Shown: piece by piece, positions 26,174 through 34,583 of the stretch
How positions within the stretch are numbered: the first letter of the stretch is position 1
Layout: every line of letters begins with the position of its first letter
Source of the DNA: Shimia haliotis
GTDB taxonomy: Bacteria > Pseudomonadota > Alphaproteobacteria > Rhodobacterales > Rhodobacteraceae
Length of the DNA: 64,000 nt
Direction of reading: 5' to 3'
NCBI RefSeq assembly: GCF_900114415.1
Contig: NZ_FOSZ01000006.1
Location: 124,001-188,000 of the forward strand
The notes under the pieces: generated by a model
Told to the model about the DNA's origin: nothing
Database searches by the model: none
Seen by the model: the letters and a program-made list of their open reading frames with translations, nothing else
Translations under genes and position numbers: made by a program

Positions 26174-26274
26174 GAAGGCTCCTGCGGGAAGCGAATTTTG
26201 GTTCAATGTGGTGATGCTGGCATCAGTCCACTGGGCTTTGCAAGAAAATCAACATTTGCATGTTCGTGCAGAGT

Positions 26275-26310
26275 AAAAAATGGACCGAGGTAGGATTGCT
26301 TCCTCGGTCC
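26275..26310 (-). terminator. intrinsic terminator after the DUF3604 gene
   Basis: GGACCGAGG (26282-26290) pairs with CCTCGGTCC (26302-26310) in a perfect 9-bp stem; on the minus strand it is followed by ATTTTTTAC. It lies 20 bases past the DUF3604 stop. Confidence 0.85.
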
Positions 26311-26330
26311 CGCTAGCCGTGAACGGCCGG

Positions 26331-28253
26331 TTATTCTGCCGGAGTGTACCAGATCGGGGATGAATACGCGCGTTCCTGATGCGTCAGCACTGCGTCTTCC
26401 GGCAAGTCGGTGCCGAACCGAAGCTTGTCGTACAAAATCCAACGCGGAGTGGGGATTTCGAGCGCACGCACGTAGTAGAACGCGCGGTCATTCGGATCGA
26501 AATCAGGATCAGACCAGACCTTTACAAGTTCTGCAGTGCCAATCGTGTTGGTCCAGCTGGCAGTTTCCACATCAACAGTGTTTCCAACCGCTGGGACCTT
26601 GCCGTTCTGATCCGCGACACGGTCGTCTGACCACGCCACGTCATAGACCTTTTCCTGCATGGCGCCGTCGGAATCCAACCATCCCTTTACAACCTGTACG
26701 CGGTCCAGATTGGCACCAACCGGATCGCGCAGAGCAGCAATCAGGAAGGAAGGCGCACCGTCCCCCTCACGAGGCCGCAGATCGGAGCCCATTGGAACGC
26801 CTTTGGTGTAGCCCACATCTGCTATGAAGCGTGTCTCAACATCCGCGTCGCTGAAATCCCAGCCACCGAAGAACCGCAGTCCAATCCGAGGTCCGGTGGT
26901 CGCATATGTTTCACGTCGTTTGAACGCATCGAAGATCGCTGCACGCGTATTGTCGGTGGCCCAGACTGCTGTGTATCCGGAAGCAACCAGAAGATCGCCG
27001 GGGATTTCGCCGTTTTCATTGGCGATGAAAGGATGCTTGATCCTTGAGGCCGAAGGTTCAACGCTGACGGATTTGCCAAAAAAGTTGTCCTCTTCGGCAG
27101 TGGCCAAAGACGTGTGGCTATCGGTCGCCCCGCCCATCCCGAACTTGTATGGATTGACGCCGAATTTCTCTTCCAGCATCAAGCCGCGTTTCAACGCTTC
27201 CCGGGCGTATTCGCCTGCAAGCATATCTTCCGTCTTCAACTCGGTGATGTCGAGGTTGCCGACGTCCCAGTTTTCATAGTCGGCGAACTCGTCGTCGGGG
27301 CTTAGGAAGGGGTGCGCTTCGCCATCGCCCTTGATTTGTGTGACCTCATAATGGGGTTCCCATTTTGCACGGGCAGCGACGTAATCCTCGTCGACCTTCC
27401 CACCGTGATACGTGTCTTCTGTCGGGAACATCCAACCGTTGGACAGGTTGCCGTTGTGCGCAAAGGCAACGGCGCGGCCGCCTGTTTTTTCCTGATACTC
27501 TTCAAGCCATGAATAAAGAGCTTTTGGATCGGTATCGCCGAAAGGCGGCTGAGTTACCGGAGGCACCATCTGAAGCGCCCTGATTGGGCCGTCACGCAGC
27601 ATAACGTTGCGATGCAGATTGAAGCCCTTGGGAACAGAGGTCCACTCAAACCCGATGAAGGCTGTGAAGGTGCCAGGATCGTTGTGTTCCTCCGCAGCCA
27701 TCACAATTTGCTCCCAAGTGAAAGCGAATGCATCCGCGCCGGGGCTGTAGGACTTCAGAAGGATTTCCGGTAGCGTCATTTGCGAGAAATTGGTGATGAT
27801 GTCGAAGGCCGCTTTGCCGGCTTCTTCGCCGCCTGCGATGTAGCCCTCATACCATTCCAAACCTTTGGGGTCCGCAAGAATGCCTGGCTTTCCGGCCTGA
27901 AGGTCCGGCGCAAATCCCATCAGATCCGTGTGATCTGTGAGGACCATCCAATCCAAGGGACGGGCCAGTCTGACGGGGTGGCCGGTGGACGAAATGACCT
28001 GCTCACCTTTTGCAAAGCGCCAAGCATCATCCGGCAGCAGAGTGTTGCCAAAGGCTCCGGCGTCTAGCGACAGACCTGTGTGAAGATGCGAGTCTCCCCA
28101 AAGCGGGCGTTCAGGAAAGTTCCGGTTCGCATACGGAGAGAAAGTTTGATCAGTGAACAAGCCCTCAACGGCTTCTTCGCTTGGGACCGCGTCGGCAAGG
28201 ACATGCGCTGGCGCCGCTCCCAGTAAAACAAAGCATACCAAAGTACGAAACAT
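26331..28253 (-). CDS. exported DUF3604 (PHP-like metallohydrolase) protein
   Basis: A 640-residue protein with a signal peptide (cleavage near AHVLADA, residue 21) and a DUF3604 domain covering nearly everything else. Putative metal ligands cluster as in PHP-fold enzymes: WGDSHLHTG (His56, His58), [10 protein letters not shown] (Asp107, His108), [10 protein letters not shown] and [10 protein letters not shown]. The reaction and substrate are unknown; a periplasmic metal-dependent hydrolase is the reasonable reading. AGGAGG lies upstream of ATG 28253. It has its own terminator, followed by the parvulin and HupE-like genes on the same strand. Confidence 0.85.
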   Translation of the reverse strand: MFRTLVCFVLLGAAPAHVLADAVPSEEAVEGLFTDQTFSPYANRNFPERPLWGDSHLHTGLSLDAGAFGNTLLPDDAWRFAKGEQVISSTGHPVRLARPLDWMVLTDHTDLMGFAPDLQAGKPGILADPKGLEWYEGYIAGGEEAGKAAFDIITNFSQMTLPEILLKSYSPGADAFAFTWEQIVMAAEEHNDPGTFTAFIGFEWTSVPKGFNLHRNVMLRDGPIRALQMVPPVTQPPFGDTDPKALYSWLEEYQEKTGGRAVAFAHNGNLSNGWMFPTEDTYHGGKVDEDYVAARAKWEPHYEVTQIKGDGEAHPFLSPDDEFADYENWDVGNLDITELKTEDMLAGEYAREALKRGLMLEEKFGVNPYKFGMGGATDSHTSLATAEEDNFFGKSVSVEPSASRIKHPFIANENGEIPGDLLVASGYTAVWATDNTRAAIFDAFKRRETYATTGPRIGLRFFGGWDFSDADVETRFIADVGYTKGVPMGSDLRPREGDGAPSFLIAALRDPVGANLDRVQVVKGWLDSDGAMQEKVYDVAWSDDRVADQNGKVPAVGNTVDVETASWTNTIGTAELVKVWSDPDFDPNDRAFYYVRALEIPTPRWILYDKLRFGTDLPEDAVLTHQERAYSSPIWYTPAE

Positions 28254-28563
28254 CGTGTCCTCCTAGATCAAATTGGTCGGGTGTTTGCACACAACAAAAA
28301 TTTTAAGAAACAATACTCTTGCTTCTTCATATCACGTATTTTCCCAGTTTGGCTGAATTATTCGGATCGGGGCAATGTCGCGTCGGCGATGTCAGCAGAA
28401 CCAGGTGCAAAAGCCCGATCGAAAATGACGCGTTTGGTTTGGTCTCGGGCTGTGGATTTTGATGCCAAGAGCACTGTTCCAAGCGGCCCTTTGACACGTT
28501 CTGTATTGTGAAGTTTCTCTGACCGTCAGCGTCGTTCTTTGGTTTCGGGCTCGAAAGGCGCCC
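28254..28563. other. 310-bp intergenic region
   Basis: It contains the promoter side of the DUF3604 gene (AT-rich at 28290-28350) and the downstream side of the GntR gene. A possible 76-codon frame at 28281-28511 on the plus strand has no ribosome-binding site and no recognisable similarity, so I leave it out. No repeat or RNA gene seen. Confidence 0.55.
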
Positions 28564-29247
28564 TTATGTTTGGTCGCTCAGGAACCTCTGGGCGGTGCGG
28601 GACGCGTCGGCGATGTGGCTTTGCACGGCCTGTCGCGCTGCGTCAGGATCGCCGCCGAGGATGGCGTCGTGGATGGCGGTCATGTGGCTCATGCCTGATC
28701 GTTCCCGATCCCGCGCAGCGATGGTCAGGGCGCGCAGGCGGCTGATGCGCCCGTTCAGGCGCTGGACTACATCCCATGCAATGTCGTGGCCTGCCTCCTG
28801 AAAGATCAACTGATAGAAATGAGTGGTGGCCCGCAATAGAGCGCCCCATTCTGTGTCGTTCATTTTCGCCCCGACCTCATTGAGAGCAGGGGTTAGCACC
28901 TTGGCGAAATCGGTGTGACGGCAGGTCGCGCAAGCCGCCGCTGCGGAAGCTTCCAGAAGCAAGCGAATGTCATAAATCTGACGGGCCTGATCCCAGTTCA
29001 GCGTGGCGACAATCGGCCCTTTATTGGGGATGATTTCCACCAGACCTTCGGCTTCCAGATAGCGAATGGTTTCCCGGATCACGGTTCGGCTTACGCCGAG
29101 CTGTTCACAGAGCGGGCGCTCAACGAGCCGGTCGCCCGGGGCAAAATGGCCGTCGATAATCGCCTCACGCATTCTCTCCTGCACGATATCGCGCAGGGTT
29201 TGCGGGTTCTTTTCGATCTTTGGCAACAGGGATTTTTCCGTGGTCAT
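28564..29247 (-). CDS. GntR family regulator, FCD type
   Basis: A 227-residue GntR regulator. The winged helix-turn-helix spans residues about 20-80 (RMREAIIDGHFAPGDRLVE, LGVSRTVIRETIRYLEAEGLV) and the C-terminal helical FCD domain binds a small carboxylate and usually a metal. It is divergent from the five-gene catabolic operon at 29347, and a perfect palindrome lies between them, so it is very likely that operon's repressor. The ATG at 29247 was chosen over a TTG 36 bases upstream; neither has a strong ribosome-binding site. Confidence 0.88.
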   Translation of the reverse strand: MTTEKSLLPKIEKNPQTLRDIVQERMREAIIDGHFAPGDRLVERPLCEQLGVSRTVIRETIRYLEAEGLVEIIPNKGPIVATLNWDQARQIYDIRLLLEASAAAACATCRHTDFAKVLTPALNEVGAKMNDTEWGALLRATTHFYQLIFQEAGHDIAWDVVQRLNGRISRLRALTIAARDRERSGMSHMTAIHDAILGGDPDAARQAVQSHIADASRTAQRFLSDQT

Positions 29248-29296
29248 ATCAAGGCGGATAGCAGGTCCGCGGGCAGGCAACAACTTTTATTGACTT

Positions 29297-29308
29297 ATGG
29301 TATACCAT
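29297..29308. promoter_or_regulatory. candidate GntR operator, perfect palindrome
   Basis: ATGGTATACCAT is a perfect 12-bp palindrome, followed by a further half-site CATACCA (29308-29314). FCD-type GntR proteins typically bind TGGTATACCA-like sites. It is 50 bases from the GntR start and 39 from the first gene of the divergent operon, so one site could control both. Confidence 0.7.
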
Positions 29309-29346
29309 CATACCAAAGTGCGGTGAAGCTCACGTCAGGAATCGCT

Positions 29347-29949
29347 ATGCCCGCAGAAATTCGCAAAACACTTGTTCATGTTGAAAACACCCTGATCGAA
29401 GGGGGGCGGGTCGCAGAGACTCCCTTGACCCTGATTGCCGCGATGGCGGTTATCCGAAACCCGTGGGCTGGTCGCGGGTTTGTCGAGGATCTGACGCCGG
29501 ACATCCGTGATTGTGCGCCGGGTCTCGGTGCTTTGCTGACAGAGATGATCCTCGATGCCGCCGGTGGCGGCGACCGCGTTGAGGGATACGGGAAGTCTGC
29601 TATCGTCGGGTTGGGCGGCGAGGTGGAGCATGCCTCGGCCCTCATTCATACGCTGCATTTTGGCAACCATTACCGCAACGCGGTCGGGGCAAAATCCTAT
29701 TTGTCGTTTTGCAACACGCGTGGGCCAGCCAATGCGCCCTTGATGATCCCGTTGATGGATAAAAATGACGGGGGGCGCCGGTCCCACTATTTGACCATCC
29801 AGACCTCCGTCGCGGATGCGCCGGCGGCGGATGAAATTCTTATTGCGCTTGGCGCGTCGATTGGCGGACGCCCGCATCACCGGATCGGTGACAGGTACCA
29901 AGATCTCAAGGAGTTGGGCCATGACGCTGACAACCCTGCCGCTGTCTAG
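29347..29949 (+). CDS. DUF1185 (amino acid synthesis family) protein
   Basis: A 200-residue protein of the DUF1185 / AA_synth family, recognised from the N-terminal IRKTLVHVENTLIEGG, the middle GRGFVEDLTPDI and the GYGKSAIVGLGGEVEH stretch. No reaction is firmly assigned to the family despite its name. It is the first gene of an operon with an alpha/beta hydrolase, a flavin reductase, a luciferase-like monooxygenase and an aldehyde dehydrogenase, so it probably acts in catabolism, perhaps as a hydrolase or isomerase on a ring-opened intermediate. It overlaps the next gene by 29 bases. Confidence 0.82.
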   Translation: MPAEIRKTLVHVENTLIEGGRVAETPLTLIAAMAVIRNPWAGRGFVEDLTPDIRDCAPGLGALLTEMILDAAGGGDRVEGYGKSAIVGLGGEVEHASALIHTLHFGNHYRNAVGAKSYLSFCNTRGPANAPLMIPLMDKNDGGRRSHYLTIQTSVADAPAADEILIALGASIGGRPHHRIGDRYQDLKELGHDADNPAAV

Positions 29950-30733
29950 AACAGGAGGCACGGTTGCCCTGCGCGAGGCGGGCGCAGGTGAGCCGTTGGT
30001 TCTTGTTCACGGGGTCGGAATGCAATCCGCGGCTTGGGCGCCCCAGATTGAGGCGTTGAGCCAGACGCATCGGGTGATTGCGGTGGATTTGCCAGGTCAT
30101 GGTCGCAGTAGCCCTTTGCCGGCCAACAGCGGATTGCCCGCGTTTGTGGCATGGTTGAATGACGTCACAACCACTTTAGCCTTGGGGCCGGTCAATCTGG
30201 CGGGCCATTCGATGGGGGCTTTGATTGCGGTCGGATTTGCGAGCACCTATCCGGACGCTACAAAACGGGTTGCTTTGCTAAATGGCGTGTTTCGGCGTGA
30301 TGCCAGCGCGCGCGCCGCAGTTGAGGCCCGTGCGGCGGAAATACAGGCGGGCGCCATGGACCTTAAGACGCCGCTGGATCGCTGGTTTGGGGATACGGCG
30401 ACTGATCGGGCAGCCCGAACAAAGGTTGCGGGTTGGCTGAGCGGGGTTGAACGGTCAGGCTATGGCACCGCCTATGCGGCATTTGCGGCGGGTGATCGGA
30501 CTTATGCCGATCAAATGGGTGACATCCGATGTCCGTTTCTGGCCATCACAGGCGAGGATGATCCCAATTCTACACCAGCCATGTCCCGCGCAATGGCGCA
30601 GGCGGCGTGCCAAGGCGAGGCCGTTGTTGTTTCCGGTCATCGGCACATGGTGAATCTTACCGCGCCGGACGTGGTGACAGAACACTTGAAGGCGTGGTTG
30701 GCGCGACCGGCAGATCAGAAAGTGACATCATGA
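29921..30733 (+). CDS. alpha/beta hydrolase, possible ring-opening pathway hydrolase
   Basis: A 270-residue alpha/beta hydrolase with oxyanion region VLVHGVGMQSAAW, nucleophile elbow LAGHSMGA (Ser97), an Asp in TGEDDPNSTP and a His in SGHRHMVNL. The ATG at 29921 has AAGGAG seven bases upstream and lies inside the end of the DUF1185 gene. In the trigonelline pathway of Acinetobacter baylyi an alpha/beta hydrolase (TgnD) acts with a flavin monooxygenase and an aldehyde dehydrogenase; the same set is found here. The substrate is inferred, not shown. Its stop overlaps the flavin reductase start. Confidence 0.85.
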   Translation: MTLTTLPLSRTGGTVALREAGAGEPLVLVHGVGMQSAAWAPQIEALSQTHRVIAVDLPGHGRSSPLPANSGLPAFVAWLNDVTTTLALGPVNLAGHSMGALIAVGFASTYPDATKRVALLNGVFRRDASARAAVEARAAEIQAGAMDLKTPLDRWFGDTATDRAARTKVAGWLSGVERSGYGTAYAAFAAGDRTYADQMGDIRCPFLAITGEDDPNSTPAMSRAMAQAACQGEAVVVSGHRHMVNLTAPDVVTEHLKAWLARPADQKVTS

Positions 30734-31641
30734 CAGACATTGATCCTCGCGCCCTGCGCACGGCCTTTGGCGCCTTTATGACCGGTGTTACCGTTGTGAC
30801 GGCAAAAGACGGTGACAATGCCCCACTCGGGTTCACCGCAAATTCTTTTACGTCGGTTTCACTGAACCCGCCCTTGGTGCTTGTCTGCCTTGCAAACAGC
30901 TCAAGCAACTATGACGCGTTGGTGGCTGCGGAGGGATTTGCTGTGAATGTGCTGTCGGAGACCCAAATGGATGTGTCCAACACCTTTGCGCGGCCAGCTG
31001 AGGACAGGTTTGCCGATGTCGGTTGGCGGGATGGCCCGCAAGGCGCACCGATTTTGGACGGGGTGAGCGCTTGGTTTGATTGTCGGATGCACAAGGTCAC
31101 GGAGGCCGGAGACCATGTGATCCTGATCGGCGAAGTTTGCGCCTTTGACAGCACGGCGGCGCCGGGATTGGGGTATGTGCGCGGCGCTTATGTCACGCCG
31201 TCCATGGCGGCCCAAGCCGCGTCACAGGCCACCGATCTTGCGGTAACGGCGCTGATTGAACACGAGGGGCATGTGCTTTTGGTGGATGACACGCAGGGGG
31301 GTATGATGTTGCCGGAAACACTGGCCACCTCTGGCGAGGGCGCGTCGGCGGCGGTAGCGCGGCTTTTGCAGGCGACCTGTCCAAGCGCCAAGGCGGGCTT
31401 TGTCTATTCGGTCTATGAAGACCCCAAACGCGGGCGTCAGCACATTGCGTTTTTGTGTCAGGCGGCGGAGCCTGAGGCGATGAAAGGGACGTTTGTGCCA
31501 CTCAGCCGACACGCGCTGGATGACATATCCGATCCGGCAATGTTGACTATGCTCGAACGATTTTCGGCTGAATCCGCAGTTGGGGAATTCGGCATTTACT
31601 ATGGCGATCAAAGCCGCGGCGAAGTCCGCGCGATTGTGTGA
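30730..31641 (+). CDS. flavin reductase fused to a degenerate Nudix-like domain
   Basis: A 303-residue protein. Residues 1 to about 160 are a split-barrel flavin reductase (AFGAFMTGVTVVTA, LGFTANSFTSVSLNPPLVLVCL, FAVNVLSE) that supplies reduced FMN to the monooxygenase two genes on. Residues about 170-303 resemble a Nudix fold (TALIEHEGHVLLVDD) but lack the REXXEE part of the Nudix box, so that half is probably not catalytic and may bind a nucleotide or regulate. The start overlaps the hydrolase stop by 4 bases. Typical flavin reductases are only about 160-190 residues long. Confidence 0.87.
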   Translation: MTDIDPRALRTAFGAFMTGVTVVTAKDGDNAPLGFTANSFTSVSLNPPLVLVCLANSSSNYDALVAAEGFAVNVLSETQMDVSNTFARPAEDRFADVGWRDGPQGAPILDGVSAWFDCRMHKVTEAGDHVILIGEVCAFDSTAAPGLGYVRGAYVTPSMAAQAASQATDLAVTALIEHEGHVLLVDDTQGGMMLPETLATSGEGASAAVARLLQATCPSAKAGFVYSVYEDPKRGRQHIAFLCQAAEPEAMKGTFVPLSRHALDDISDPAMLTMLERFSAESAVGEFGIYYGDQSRGEVRAIV

Positions 31642-31658
31642 CTGGAGGCTAGGCACCC

Positions 31659-32696
31659 ATGCGTTTTTCACTTTTTGTACATATGGAAAGAACCTCTGCA
31701 GAGCAGGATCAAAATCAACTTTATCGTGATTTTATCGCGTTATCCAAAATTGCCGATGAAGGCGGAATGCACGCCGTTTGGACAGGCGAGCATCACGGGA
31801 TGGATTTCACCATTGCGCCCAATCCGTTTCTGAATTTGGTGGATTTGGCGCGGCAAACCAAGAATGTCCGGCTTGGCACCGGCACAATTATCGCGCCCTT
31901 CTGGCACCCGATCCGGTTGGCTGGTGAGGCCGCCATGACAGACATGATTGTCGACGGGCGTCTCGAACTTGGCATCGCGCGCGGGGCATATTCTTATGAA
32001 TATGAACGCATGGTGCCGGGCATGGATGCTTGGGATGCGGGGCTGCGGATGCGCGAACTTGTGCCTGCGGTTCAGGGCCTTTGGAAAGGGGATTACGCGC
32101 AGGACGGCACCTATCACAGTTTCCCCGCAACGACAGCTTCGCCAAAGCCGGTGCAAGAGAACGGGCCGCCGATCTGGATCGCGGCGCGCGATCCCAACAG
32201 CCATGAATTTGCGGTTTCCAGCGGTTGCAACGTACAAGTCACGCCCTTGTGGCAGGGGGATGAGGAAATCACCCGACTGATGCAGACTTTTGAAGCAGCC
32301 TGTGCCAAATTTCCGGAGCAGAAGAAGCCGGAGATCATGCTGCTCAATCACACCTACATTGCAGCTGATGAGGCGGATGTTCAGCGCGCCGCGGAAGAAA
32401 TCAACCGGTTCTATTGTTATTTCGGCGCGTGGTTCAAAAACGAGAGATCAGTGTCACAAGGGCTGATTGACCCGCTGACGGAAGATGAAATCGCCGGACA
32501 TCCATTTTACACACCCGAGGCCATGATCCGCGACAACGTGATTGCCACAGCGGATAATGCGATCGAGCGGATAAAGGCCTACGAAGCGCTGGGTTATGAC
32601 GAATATTCGCTCTGGATTGACAGCGGTATGAGTTTTGAGCGCAAAAAGGCGTCGCTTGAACGGTTTATCAACGACGTGATGCCGGCTTTTGCCTGA
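31659..32696 (+). CDS. LLM-class flavin-dependent monooxygenase (oxygenase component)
   Basis: A 345-residue TIM-barrel luciferase-like monooxygenase that uses reduced FMN and O2. The family is clear from SKIADEGGMHAVWTGEHHG, VRLGTGTIIAPFWHPIRLAGE and GRLELGIARGAYSYEYERM. It lies 17 bases after its likely reductase partner. With the hydrolase and the aldehyde dehydrogenase it matches the gene content of TgnAB-type pyridinium ring cleavage (trigonelline); the actual substrate here is not known. It is too short and too different in context to be RutA of pyrimidine breakdown. Confidence 0.88.
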   Translation: MRFSLFVHMERTSAEQDQNQLYRDFIALSKIADEGGMHAVWTGEHHGMDFTIAPNPFLNLVDLARQTKNVRLGTGTIIAPFWHPIRLAGEAAMTDMIVDGRLELGIARGAYSYEYERMVPGMDAWDAGLRMRELVPAVQGLWKGDYAQDGTYHSFPATTASPKPVQENGPPIWIAARDPNSHEFAVSSGCNVQVTPLWQGDEEITRLMQTFEAACAKFPEQKKPEIMLLNHTYIAADEADVQRAAEEINRFYCYFGAWFKNERSVSQGLIDPLTEDEIAGHPFYTPEAMIRDNVIATADNAIERIKAYEALGYDEYSLWIDSGMSFERKKASLERFINDVMPAFA

Positions 32697-32706
32697 GGAG
32701 ACGCCA

Positions 32707-34173
32707 ATGGACCATTTTCAACATTATATCGGCGGAGCTTTTTCGGACGGCGCGGCCAGATTTGATAGCGTTGATCCGGCCACAGGGCAGGTTTGGGCGA
32801 CGATGCCGGAGGCGCGCGCAGAAGATGTAAACGCCGCGGTTGATGCTGCTGAGGCGGCATTTTATTGCGCTGAATGGGCATCCATGACAGCCACAGCGCG
32901 CGGCAAACTTCTTTATCGACTGGCCGATCTTTTGGCGGATAACGCAGCGCGCCTCGCTGAGTTGGAAACCCGGGACACCGGCAAGATTATCCGCGAAACC
33001 TCCGCGCAGATTGCCTATGTGGCAGAGTATTATCGCTATTATGCAGGGCTGGCGGACAAGATCGAAGGCGCGCACCTGCCGATCGACAAGCCGGACATGG
33101 ACGTCTGGCTGCGGCGTGAACCAATCGGTGTGGTTGCGGCTGTTGTGCCATGGAATTCGCAATTGTTCCTCTCGGCGGTGAAGATCGGACCGGCGCTGGC
33201 TGCGGGATGTACCATGGTTGTGAAGGCGTCCGAGGAGGGGCCGGCCCCGATGCTGGAGTTTGCCCGCATTTTTGATCAGGCGGGCTTTCCGCCCGGCGTT
33301 CTCAATGTGATCACAGGATTTGGGCCCGAGTGCGGATCGGTTTTGACACGCCATCCCAAAATTGATCATGTCGCCTTTACCGGTGGGCCCGAAACCGCAC
33401 GCCATGTGGTGCGCAACTCGGCTGAAAATCTGGCGTCAACATCGTTGGAGTTGGGCGGAAAATCTCCGTTTATTGTTTTCGAAGACGCCGACATAGAAAG
33501 TGCTGTGAACGCGCAGATTTCCGGTATTTTCGCCGCTTCCGGACAGAGTTGCGTCGCCGGTTCCAGGTTGGTTGTCTCAAACAAGATCAAGTCGGCATTC
33601 CTTGCGCGTCTAAAAGAAAAAGCCCAAGTGATTGCGATTGGTGCGCCGGATGATATGGCCACAGAGGTCGGACCGCTTTGCACCAAAAGGCAATGCGAAA
33701 CCGCGCAGGATCTGGTCGATGCTTCTGTGGCTGTCGGTGCCGAGCTGGTTGTTGGCGGGCAGGCCTTGGATCGCGAGGGCTTTTATTTCCCTCCGACCAT
33801 TCTGGATTGTTCAAACGCGCCGGATGCACCTTGTTTGACCAATGAGTTTTTTGGTCCGGTGTTGTCGGTCACTGGGTTTGACACAGAGGCGGAAGCCCTC
33901 GCCATTGCCAATGATACAGCGTTTGGTTTGGCCTCCGGCGTGTTCACCAAAGATCTGACACGCGCGCATCGCATGATCCGCGGAATTCGGGCGGGAATTG
34001 TCTGGGTCAATACCTATCGTGCCGTTAGCCCGATTGCGCCCTTTGGCGGGCATGGTCTGTCTGGGCACGGGCGCGAGGGCGGCATGCAGGCCGCCTTGGA
34101 CTATACCAAGGTCAAGGCCGTTTGGCTGCGCACCAGCGACGATCCTATCCCTGATCCGTTTGTCATGCGTTGA
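32707..34173 (+). CDS. aldehyde dehydrogenase
   Basis: A 488-residue NAD(P)-dependent aldehyde dehydrogenase with all catalytic residues: Asn150 in VVPWNSQ, Glu248 in LELGGKSP and the nucleophile Cys282 in SGQSCVAGSR. The start at 32707 has GAGGAG at 32695-32700. It ends the five-gene operon and probably oxidises the semialdehyde released by ring opening. The pathway role (TgnC-like) is inferred from its neighbours. Confidence 0.9.
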   Translation: MDHFQHYIGGAFSDGAARFDSVDPATGQVWATMPEARAEDVNAAVDAAEAAFYCAEWASMTATARGKLLYRLADLLADNAARLAELETRDTGKIIRETSAQIAYVAEYYRYYAGLADKIEGAHLPIDKPDMDVWLRREPIGVVAAVVPWNSQLFLSAVKIGPALAAGCTMVVKASEEGPAPMLEFARIFDQAGFPPGVLNVITGFGPECGSVLTRHPKIDHVAFTGGPETARHVVRNSAENLASTSLELGGKSPFIVFEDADIESAVNAQISGIFAASGQSCVAGSRLVVSNKIKSAFLARLKEKAQVIAIGAPDDMATEVGPLCTKRQCETAQDLVDASVAVGAELVVGGQALDREGFYFPPTILDCSNAPDAPCLTNEFFGPVLSVTGFDTEAEALAIANDTAFGLASGVFTKDLTRAHRMIRGIRAGIVWVNTYRAVSPIAPFGGHGLSGHGREGGMQAALDYTKVKAVWLRTSDDPIPDPFVMR

Positions 34174-34236
34174 GGGCGGGTTCTCTTTGGTAGTGGCACG
34201 GGAACAGGCAACGAATCGGGTTCACCTGAAAAAATA

Positions 34237-34250
34237 TTGAGATGCCTCAA
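34237..34250. promoter_or_regulatory. Fnr-like inverted repeat upstream of torECAD
   Basis: TTGAGATGCCTCAA is a symmetric TTGAG-N4-CTCAA repeat, one base per half-site away from the Fnr consensus TTGAT-N4-ATCAA. It is 96 bases upstream of torE. Immediately before it, TTCACCTGAA (34221-34230) is a second small palindrome that could bind the TorR/DorR-type regulator. Both are inferences from sequence shape. Confidence 0.45.
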
Positions 34251-34345
34251 AGCCGAGCCTAACACATTGCATTGCTTGACGGACCGCGCGCGCTTCGGGC
34301 AGACTAAACAAAACATTTTAATATAGCTTTAGAAGGAGCATTCTG

Positions 34346-34519
34346 ATGACAGACAGTTCCGAGGGCCAACAGCCAGCCTCCCGTCGGCGAGAGTGGATGG
34401 CATTCCTGTTTCTTACCTTGATCGTTTTACCGGCACTCGCGGTCGCGTTTGTCGGGGGTTATGGCTTTGTTGTGTGGATGTCCCACGTGATCAATGGCCC
34501 GCCGACCGCTGGGTACTGA
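34346..34519 (+). CDS. torE: TorE/NapE-like small membrane protein
   Basis: A 57-residue protein with one hydrophobic helix (residues about 18-45, MAFLFLTLIVLPALAVAFVG), matching the NapE/TorE family. Such proteins precede torCAD in Shewanella and nap operons elsewhere; their function is unknown. AAGGAG at 34333-34338 sits seven bases before the ATG. It is 64 bases upstream of torC on the same strand. Confidence 0.82.
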   Translation: MTDSSEGQQPASRRREWMAFLFLTLIVLPALAVAFVGGYGFVVWMSHVINGPPTAGY

Positions 34520-34583
34520 TCGCTTTTTCGCGGTCCACCATTCAACAATTTGAGAATTGAACCACCAAATTTGGAGCAGCTCC

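Noticed and set aside
28254-28563. Remnant of a mobile element or a small gene at 28281-28511
   Set aside because: No terminal repeats, no transposase similarity and no ribosome-binding site.
29347-34173. Rut pyrimidine degradation pathway
   Set aside because: The cluster has an LLM monooxygenase, flavin reductase and hydrolase like rut, but no RutB, RutC or RutE homologue, and includes an aldehyde dehydrogenase and DUF1185 instead.
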